Below are positions 1 through 6,630 of a stretch of 6,630 bases of DNA, piece by piece (the first letter of the stretch is position 1; the number at the start of each line of letters is the position of its first letter). The notes under the pieces are model-generated. The model was not told the origin of the DNA, did no database searches, and worked only from the letters and a program-made list of their open reading frames with translations. A program made the translations under genes and the position numbers. This DNA is from Melioribacteraceae bacterium (lineage in GTDB: Bacteria; Bacteroidota; Ignavibacteria; Ignavibacteriales; Melioribacteraceae). The DNA lies in NCBI GenBank assembly GCA_027036655.1, contig JALWEC010000491.1, forward strand, positions 1 through 6,630. The letters run 5' to 3'.

Positions 1-1592
1 CCGGTTCCTCCGCGTCCCTGTTTGCGATAACCGCTTACGGGAAAGCGTTTGATAAATCCGCGATGCGAAATCGTAACTACAACGTCTTCTTCGGCGATTA
101 TATCTTCAAGCGAAAAGTCTTTGTAATCATAAATAATTTCGGTGCGGCGGGAATCGTTGTAACGTTCTTTCACTGCAAGAAGCTCTTCGGAGATTATTGA
201 AATTCTTCTTTCTTCATTATCCAAAATTCCGCGTAAGCGTTCAATCAGTTTAATTGTTTCTTTATATTCGTCTTCGATTTTCTTTCTTTCCATTCCGGTT
301 AAGCGCTGCAGACGCATATCGAGAATCGCTTTTGCCTGAACTTCGGAGAGCTTGAATTTGCGCATCAAGTTGGCGCGCGCCGTTTCAACATCTTTTGACT
401 TCTTAATTGTTTCGATAACTTCATCGATATTATCAAGCGCGATTATATAACCTTCCAAAATGTGAGCCTTCTTTTCCGCCGCTTCGAGTTCATATTTTGT
501 GCGGCGTACAAGCACGTCCATTCTGTGATCGAGAAAATGACTCATCATTTCCTTCAGCGTAAGCACTTTCGGAACTCCGTTAACAAGGGCAAGCATAATT
601 ACGCCGAAAGTTACCTGCATCTGTGTGTGCTTAAAAAGCTGATTGAGAATTACGTCGGGCTGCGAAGCGCGCTTTGTTTCAATCACGATGCGCATTCCGT
701 CTCTGTCGGATTCGTCGCGGATATTGGAAATATCTTCGATTTTCCCGGCGCGAACAAGCTCGGCGATTTTTTCAATTAAGTTTGCTTTGTTAACCTGATA
801 AGGAAGTTCCGTAATAACAATATTTTCTCGGTCGTTTTTAAGCGTTTCGATATTGGCTTTGGCGCGAACAATAATTTTACCCCGTCCGGTAAGATACGCG
901 CTCTTAACTCCTTCGTAACCGAAAATTATTCCGCCCGTCGGAAAATCGGGAGCTTTTACAAATTTCATTAAATCTTCCGATTCGAGACTTCTGTTTTGGA
1001 TTAGCGCAATCAGTCCGTCGATTACTTCTCCGAGGTTGTGCGGAGGAATATTAGTCGCCATTCCCACAGCGATTCCGCTCGAGCCGTTTACAAGCAAGTT
1101 TGGCAAGTATGCGGGTAAAACGGAAGGTTCCTGAAGAGAATCGTCAAAGTTGGAAACGAAATCAACGGTATTTTTATCGAGGTCGCGGAGCATCTCTTCG
1201 GAAATTCGTTTAAGTCGCGCTTCCGTGTAACGCATAGCCGCGGGGGAATCGCCGTCAACCGAGCCGAAGTTTCCCTGCCCGTCAACCAGAGGATAGCGGA
1301 GCGAAAAATCCTGCACCATTCTAACCATTGAATCATATACAGCGGTGTCGCCGTGAGGATGATACTTACCAAGCACCTCTCCCACAATTCTCGCCGATTT
1401 TTTTGTCGGCTTGTTGTAGGTTAAACCAAGTTCCGACATTCCGTAAAGAACGCGTCTGTGAACAGGCTTTAATCCGTCTCTTACGTCGGGCAATGCGCGC
1501 GCGACAATAACGGACATAGCGTAATCGATATAAGACGCTTTCATTTCATCTTCAAGCGCCCTGGGTTTTATCTTTTCAAAAATTGTACTCAT
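1..1592 (-). CDS. gyrA: DNA gyrase subunit A (5' part, cut by window edge)
   Basis: GyrA is the DNA-breakage subunit of gyrase, the ATP-dependent type IIA topoisomerase that introduces negative supercoils as an A2B2 complex. I translated this frame by hand from ATG 1590-1592: 530 whole codons with no stop or frameshift, running off the left edge. Landmarks fall at the same residue numbers as in E. coli: the HPHGD-x-AVYD quinolone-pocket motif at 78-87 with Thr83 and Asp87, the catalytic tyrosine Tyr122 in AAMRYTE, and the DNA-bending Ile174 in GSSGIAVGM. The tower and coiled coil follow. The last residues, Q525-G-R-G-G-T530 plus a partial Gly codon, match the GyrA box, which favours GyrA over ParC. 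The C-terminal beta-pinwheel is outside the window. It lacks the roughly 30-residue insertion that enterobacterial GyrA has before the box. It begins 23 bases after gyrB with only a weak GAG as ribosome site. Confidence 0.97.
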   Translation of the reverse strand, partial: MSTIFEKIKPRALEDEMKASYIDYAMSVIVARALPDVRDGLKPVHRRVLYGMSELGLTYNKPTKKSARIVGEVLGKYHPHGDTAVYDSMVRMVQDFSLRYPLVDGQGNFGSVDGDSPAAMRYTEARLKRISEEMLRDLDKNTVDFVSNFDDSLQEPSVLPAYLPNLLVNGSSGIAVGMATNIPPHNLGEVIDGLIALIQNRSLESEDLMKFVKAPDFPTGGIIFGYEGVKSAYLTGRGKIIVRAKANIETLKNDRENIVITELPYQVNKANLIEKIAELVRAGKIEDISNIRDESDRDGMRIVIETKRASQPDVILNQLFKHTQMQVTFGVIMLALVNGVPKVLTLKEMMSHFLDHRMDVLVRRTKYELEAAEKKAHILEGYIIALDNIDEVIETIKKSKDVETARANLMRKFKLSEVQAKAILDMRLQRLTGMERKKIEDEYKETIKLIERLRGILDNEERRISIISEELLAVKERYNDSRRTEIIYDYKDFSLEDIIAEEDVVVTISHRGFIKRFPVSGYRKQGRGGT

Positions 1593-1615
1593 AATTTATA
1601 CTCGTTTTTCAATTA

Positions 1616-3855
<2,240 letters not shown>

Positions 3856-3863
<8 letters not shown>

Positions 3864-4971
3864 AACTAACCGAACCTTTTTCCACTTTTATTAACTTGCT
3901 CGATTCAAACTTGTGCAGATTTTCATACTTGGTAAAATCGGTCATTGTAATAAACGCCTGCCCGACTTCATCAAGAAAATCACGGATTTTCTCGGAACGG
4001 TAAGTATCGAGTTCCCCGAAAATATCGTCCATCAAAAAAATCGGCGTCTTACCCGACTTATCTTTTATGTAAAAAAATTGTGCAAAACGCAACGCAATCT
4101 GATAGGTTTTGTGCTGTCCCTGCGAACCGAACTTTTTAAGAAGTTTATCGTTAAGATAAAAATTATATTCGTCGCGATGTGGTCCCAATAAATTTTTGGT
4201 TCTGACAATCTCTAAAGGTCTTAAACTCCTTAACTCCGACATAAATTTCTCTTCCAAATTTTCGGGTGAAATTCTCTCGGTAAAGCCCGCATATTCAAGT
4301 CCGGGAGTTTCTAACTCTTTCATAATTCTTTTGTAAGCTTCTTTTACATAGTAATCGAATTCCAGCGCAAACGAGATTCTGTGCTTAATTATTTGAGAAC
4401 CGAGTTTAACCAGAGTTGCGTCCCATGCGTCAAGCTCGGTTTCCATAAGTCCGCTTCTGTCTTCCTTAATTCTCTGAAGCAGAGAGGAACGGTGCTTAAG
4501 CGTCCGGTTATATTCCATCAAAATCTTTAAGTAAGCGCCGCTCGATTGCGAAATAATTGAATCGACAAACTTTCTTCTGTCGGAAGGAGATCCGGAAGTA
4601 ATATCGTGATCTGAAAGCGTAAGCGTAACTACGGGGAAATTACCGATAAAATCCGCGGGACGAAACACATTCTTTTCGTCAAGAAAAATCTTTTTCTTTC
4701 TTTCGGATTTGTGGTAATAAACTCTAACGTTTCTTTCTGTTACGTCTCGGAAAGCGCCCTTTATATCGAAAAAATCACTTTCAAAATTAATCGCGTCCAA
4801 ATCGTTTGTCTGTCCGAATCCTTTAGTTGTGCACAAGTAATAAATTGCTTCCAAAATTGTCGTCTTTCCCTGCCCGTTTCCTCCTACAATGTAATTGAGC
4901 TTTTCGGAAAATTCCAAGTTGCTTGATTTGTGCAGCTTAAAATTTGTAAGCTCCAGCGAAGAGAGAATCAT
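3856..4971 (-). CDS. recF: RecF, DNA replication and repair ATPase
   Basis: RecF is an SMC/ABC-like ATPase that works with RecO and RecR to load RecA at single-strand gaps and stalled forks. The 371 residues are a normal length. Visible motifs in order: the N-terminal LELTNFKLH strand typical of the family; Walker A GGNGQGKTT at 30-38 (Lys36, Thr37); the SGSPSDRRKFVD motif at 126-137; the GPHRDEY motif at 263-269; the ABC signature FGSQGQHKT at 281-289; and Walker B plus D-loop IFLMDDIFGELD at 311-322 (Asp315, Asp316). The region between about 150 and 250 forms the helical arm. The ATG at 4969-4971 comes one base after the dnaN TAG stop, so ribosomes finishing dnaN probably restart here; only a GAGG about 13 bases upstream could serve as a ribosome site. 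It ends with TGA at 3856-3858, inside the next gene. Confidence 0.97.
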
Positions 4972-4972
4972 C

Positions 4973-6106
4973 CTAGTTGTTTAACCTCACGGGCATTAGC
5001 AGCATCACCAACTCCCAATTTTCCTTTTGCTCTTTCGGGTAAATGGTTACCGCTTTATTCGGAGTGTGAAGTTTAAAATGAATCTCGTCGTTATCCGTTA
5101 AATGGGAGAGAACTTCGCTTAAATAACTTGAGTTAAACCCAATTTCCATCGGCTCGCCGTCGTACGACGATGCAACTTCCTCCTTGCCCGAAGCTCCCAA
5201 ATCAATATCTTCGGCGGATAGCAAAATCTTATCGGGGGATAATGTCAGTTTAATTTTTCTCATTTTTCCCGTTGTAAAAAGCATCATTCTTTTTACGCTG
5301 GAAAGAAGTTCCTTGGGGCTTACCATCAAAGTATATTCATTCTCCAACGGAATTACCGCTTTGTAATCGGGATAGCGCTCGGAAATTAATCTTGCGATCA
5401 ACTCCATATCGTTTAAGATAAATGAAACATGGGACTTACTGAAATAAACTTTTACTTCTCTTTCGTCCAAAACTCTCTGAAGTATCGAAGTAACATTACC
5501 GGCGACAATAAAATTCCCTTCGTTTTCCGTTGCCGCATTTTGATAGAGCAAGTTCACGAGACGGTGTCCGTCGGTTGCAACAAACCTTAATCCTTCGCCC
5601 GAAAACTCAAACAAAGTCCCCATCATAGCGGGACGTATCTCTTCTTTACTCACTGCAAAGGAAGTTTTATCAATAGCGTATTTTAAATCCAGACCTGAAA
5701 TCGAGAACGAGAACAACGGAGAATCCGGTTCGCTCTCTGTCGGGAAAGAAGGCACTTCGGGAAATTCGCTTTTATCTATATATGAAATCGTAACTTCACC
5801 CTTATCCCAAACAACTCTCATTCTGTTGCGTTCTTCAATATTGATAACAAGAGATGTATCGCCCAATGACCTGATAGTGTCGTAAAATAATCTTGCGGGA
5901 ACCACGCCTTCAAAATCACCATCGGAAACAACGCTGATCGAGGATTTAAGAGACATCTCCAAATCGGTTCCGTAAATTGTTAAAACTCCATCTTCAAGGA
6001 TGAACAAAAAGTTCTCTAAAATCTGAACGGGAGTTCTCGTAGGGACTGCGGGAAAAACTTTTGATATTACTTTTTCAAGTTCTTTACTATTGACTTTAAA
6101 TTGCAT
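4973..6106 (-). CDS. dnaN: DNA polymerase III subunit beta (sliding clamp)
   Basis: DnaN forms the ring-shaped dimer that holds DNA polymerase III and many repair proteins on DNA. The 377 residues are slightly longer than E. coli (366). Three clamp domains are expected at about 1-125, 126-255 and 256-377. Recognisable blocks include TPVQILENFLF (25-35), TDLEMSL (47-53), the GLRFVATDGHRL stretch (172-183), which carries part of the peptide-binding pocket (Thr178, His181, Arg182), LISERYPDYKAVIP (240-253) with pocket Pro246, and the C-terminal MPVRL (371-375), which matches the family ending; two extra Asn follow. The ATG at 6104-6106 has a strong GGAGAG ribosome site upstream. It is the first gene of the visible cluster, after a 524-base gene-free stretch, and its stop is one base from recF. 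Confidence 0.97.
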   Translation of the reverse strand: MQFKVNSKELEKVISKVFPAVPTRTPVQILENFLFILEDGVLTIYGTDLEMSLKSSISVVSDGDFEGVVPARLFYDTIRSLGDTSLVINIEERNRMRVVWDKGEVTISYIDKSEFPEVPSFPTESEPDSPLFSFSISGLDLKYAIDKTSFAVSKEEIRPAMMGTLFEFSGEGLRFVATDGHRLVNLLYQNAATENEGNFIVAGNVTSILQRVLDEREVKVYFSKSHVSFILNDMELIARLISERYPDYKAVIPLENEYTLMVSPKELLSSVKRMMLFTTGKMRKIKLTLSPDKILLSAEDIDLGASGKEEVASSYDGEPMEIGFNSSYLSEVLSHLTDNDEIHFKLHTPNKAVTIYPKEQKENWELVMLLMPVRLNN

Positions 6107-6111
6107 TTTTT

Positions 6112-6117
6112 CTCTCC
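6112..6117 (-). promoter_or_regulatory. Ribosome binding site of dnaN
   Basis: The minus strand reads GGAGAG followed by AAAAA and the dnaN ATG. The GGAG core lies 7 bases from the start codon. It is the strongest such site in the window and fixes the dnaN start. Confidence 0.8.
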
Positions 6118-6131
6118 AAATTTAACATAGA

Positions 6132-6160
6132 AAGATACGCAAATTTCTCCTTTTATTCAA
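6132..6160 (-). promoter_or_regulatory. Possible sigma70-type promoter of dnaN
   Basis: On the minus strand TTGAAT (6155-6160) and TATCTT (6132-6137) are separated by 17 bases. Each matches 4 of 6 positions of the housekeeping consensus. Transcription would start near 6125 and give a leader of about 20 bases that keeps the dnaN ribosome site. The -35 element overlaps a perfect 10-base palindrome, TTCAATTGAA, at 6156-6165, which could bind a regulator. Such matches arise easily in A+T-rich DNA, so this is a guess by position. Confidence 0.3.
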
Positions 6161-6348
6161 TTGAAACGACAAGTAAATAACGCCTCAAAAAGTAATAAAA
6201 ACAGCTTATTATTGCCTTTTCATTCAATAACTTAACCGCTGAAAAATCACAATACATTCTTTCAAATCAGCGTGAAAAATTTCGGTTGCTTTCTTGCTTT
6301 ACAGGGTGACGACAAATCGGTTAATCAAAAAGAAAGGGAAAGTTAAAG

Positions 6349-6390
6349 TAATGAGTAATGAGTAATGAGTTATGAGTGATGAGTGATGAG
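6349..6390. repeat. Six tandem 7-bp repeats (consensus TRATGAG)
   Basis: Six exact-length heptamers follow one another: three TAATGAG (6349, 6356, 6363), one TTATGAG (6370) and two TGATGAG (6377, 6384). Only the second base of the unit varies, and like variants are adjacent, which is what slippage or local duplication produces. On the minus strand the units read CTCATTA or CTCATCA. The 7-base period would shift any reading frame, and no gene covers it. Similar heptamer arrays occur between genes in various bacterial genomes and are usually of unknown function. The position between dnaN and the A+T-rich segment is notable. Confidence 0.92.
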
Positions 6391-6494
6391 TCAAAATAAA
6401 CCGATGTACTCTGCGGATTGCAGCGATAGAGGTTCACGCCCAGAAATTCATAGAAGTAAAATCTTAACAACCGCGTATTTCTTTTGGCAGGCAA

Positions 6495-6514
6495 TTTGCA
6501 GTAATATGTGCAAA
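6495..6514. repeat. Inverted repeat TTTGCA-N8-TGCAAA
   Basis: Perfect 6-base arms at 6495-6500 and 6509-6514 flank an 8-base spacer. The symmetry continues imperfectly outward as AATT on both sides if one base is skipped. The spacing would suit a dimeric DNA-binding protein. No T-run follows, so it is not a terminator. Short arms in A+T-rich DNA can occur by chance. Confidence 0.4.
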
Positions 6515-6515
6515 A
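6507..6515 (-). promoter_or_regulatory. Weak DnaA-box-like site
   Basis: The minus strand reads TTTTGCACA, one mismatch from TTATNCACA. It is the only site in the spacer within one mismatch that I found by eye on both strands. It overlaps the right arm of the inverted repeat. A single near match is weak evidence, since one such match can be expected by chance in a spacer of this length. Confidence 0.2.
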
Positions 6516-6546
6516 TTAAATTTAAGACAAAAGTTGTTTGACAATA

Positions 6547-6575
6547 TTGACAAAAATATGATTTTATTACATAGT
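6547..6575 (+). promoter_or_regulatory. Possible promoter pointing rightward, out of the window
   Basis: The plus strand has TTGACA at 6547-6552, a full match to the housekeeping -35 hexamer, then 17 bases and CATAGT (6570-6575, 4 of 6 to TATAAT). A second TTGACA lies 9 bases upstream at 6538-6543. If used, it would transcribe away from dnaN toward whatever lies beyond 6630. If dnaA is co-oriented with dnaN there, this site has no obvious job. Confidence 0.22.
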
Positions 6576-6630
6576 GAAATTTTAAGTTTGAAATATTTTC
6601 ATAAAGTAGGACAATATTAATGTCTTAAAA

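Larger units (their letters stand above)
6107..6630. other. Gene-free spacer upstream of dnaN, candidate oriC region
   Basis: This 524-base stretch has no open frame with a credible start, codon pattern or known protein match on either strand, and I see no tRNA. It holds a heptamer repeat array (6349-6390), an inverted repeat (6495-6514), a weak DnaA-box-like site (6507-6515) and a very A+T-rich right end: 6541-6600 has 10 G or C in 60 bases. In many bacteria the origin lies beside dnaA, often between dnaA and dnaN, and A+T-rich DNA is where strands first open. All genes here are transcribed away from this spacer, as expected for leading-strand genes near an origin. Against it, there is no consensus DnaA box (TTATNCACA) and dnaA itself is not visible. 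Confidence 0.4.

Noticed and set aside
1088..1387. 99-codon open frame on the minus strand within gyrA
   Set aside because: It is in a different frame from the continuous GyrA reading frame, which carries the catalytic tyrosine and quinolone-pocket motif over the same bases.
6117..6124. TAAATTTG on the minus strand, a full match to the Bacteroidota -7 element TAnnTTTG
   Set aside because: Transcription from it would start within or after the dnaN ribosome site and leave almost no leader. The nearest upstream TTTG is only 15 bases away, shorter than usual.
6194..6213. Hairpin AATAAAAA-CAGC-TTATTATT, with a T-run beyond it on the minus strand
   Set aside because: The stem has only A-T pairs and one mismatch, so it is too weak for an intrinsic terminator.
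6349..6390. CRISPR or DnaA-trio interpretation of the repeat array
   Set aside because: There are no spacers between units, so it is not CRISPR. The period is 7, not 3, so it does not fit DnaA-trios.
6385..6520. Open minus-strand stretch running through the heptamer repeats
   Set aside because: It has no ATG start in frame, its residues over the repeats are a low-complexity Leu-Ile-Thr-His pattern, and nothing matches a known protein.
6586..6630. Short open minus-strand frame entering from the right edge, a possible 3' end of dnaA
   Set aside because: Only about 15 codons are open before a TAA and they do not resemble the DnaA C-terminus, so no gene can be supported.

Overview
The window is a tightly packed chromosomal replication and topology cluster. 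Every supported gene is on the minus strand, so transcription runs from right to left in the order dnaN, recF, a DUF721/DciA-type gene, gyrB, gyrA (5' part only). The long open frames on the plus strand are antisense shadows of these genes. The organism is a bacterium of medium to low G+C. The GyrA and GyrB sequences, and this gene order without large GyrB or GyrA insertions, remind me most of the Bacteroidota/Chlorobiota/Ignavibacteriota group, perhaps an Ignavibacteria member. That placement rests on recollection of sequence style, not on a search. The same order (dnaA-dnaN-recF-DUF721-gyrB-gyrA) is also known from actinobacteria such as Mycobacterium tuberculosis.

Layout, in transcription order. 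6630-6107 is a 524-base gene-free stretch holding a heptamer tandem repeat, short inverted repeats and a very A+T-rich right end; it is a candidate replication-origin region. 6106-4973 is dnaN (sliding clamp), with a good Shine-Dalgarno sequence. 4971-3856 is recF (SMC-like ATPase of gap repair), starting one base after the dnaN stop. 3863-3582 is a short DUF721 protein, probably the DciA helicase-loading factor, whose start overlaps the recF stop by 8 bases. 3565-1616 is gyrB, which uses a GTG start behind a clear AGGA site. 1592-1 is gyrA, cut off by the window edge inside the GyrA box that opens its C-terminal domain.

The genes are linked in function: DciA-type proteins help put the replicative helicase on DNA, the clamp tethers the polymerase, RecF acts at stalled forks and gaps, and the GyrA2B2 gyrase removes positive supercoils ahead of the fork. 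Gaps of 1 to 23 bases, or overlaps, suggest a single transcription unit. dnaA is not in the window. If it follows the usual order it lies just beyond position 6630, which would make the 524-base spacer the dnaA-dnaN interval where many bacteria keep oriC. I found no consensus DnaA box, so the origin assignment is inference. I see no convincing undescribed system here; the most interesting parts are the spacer and the minimal DciA-type gene.
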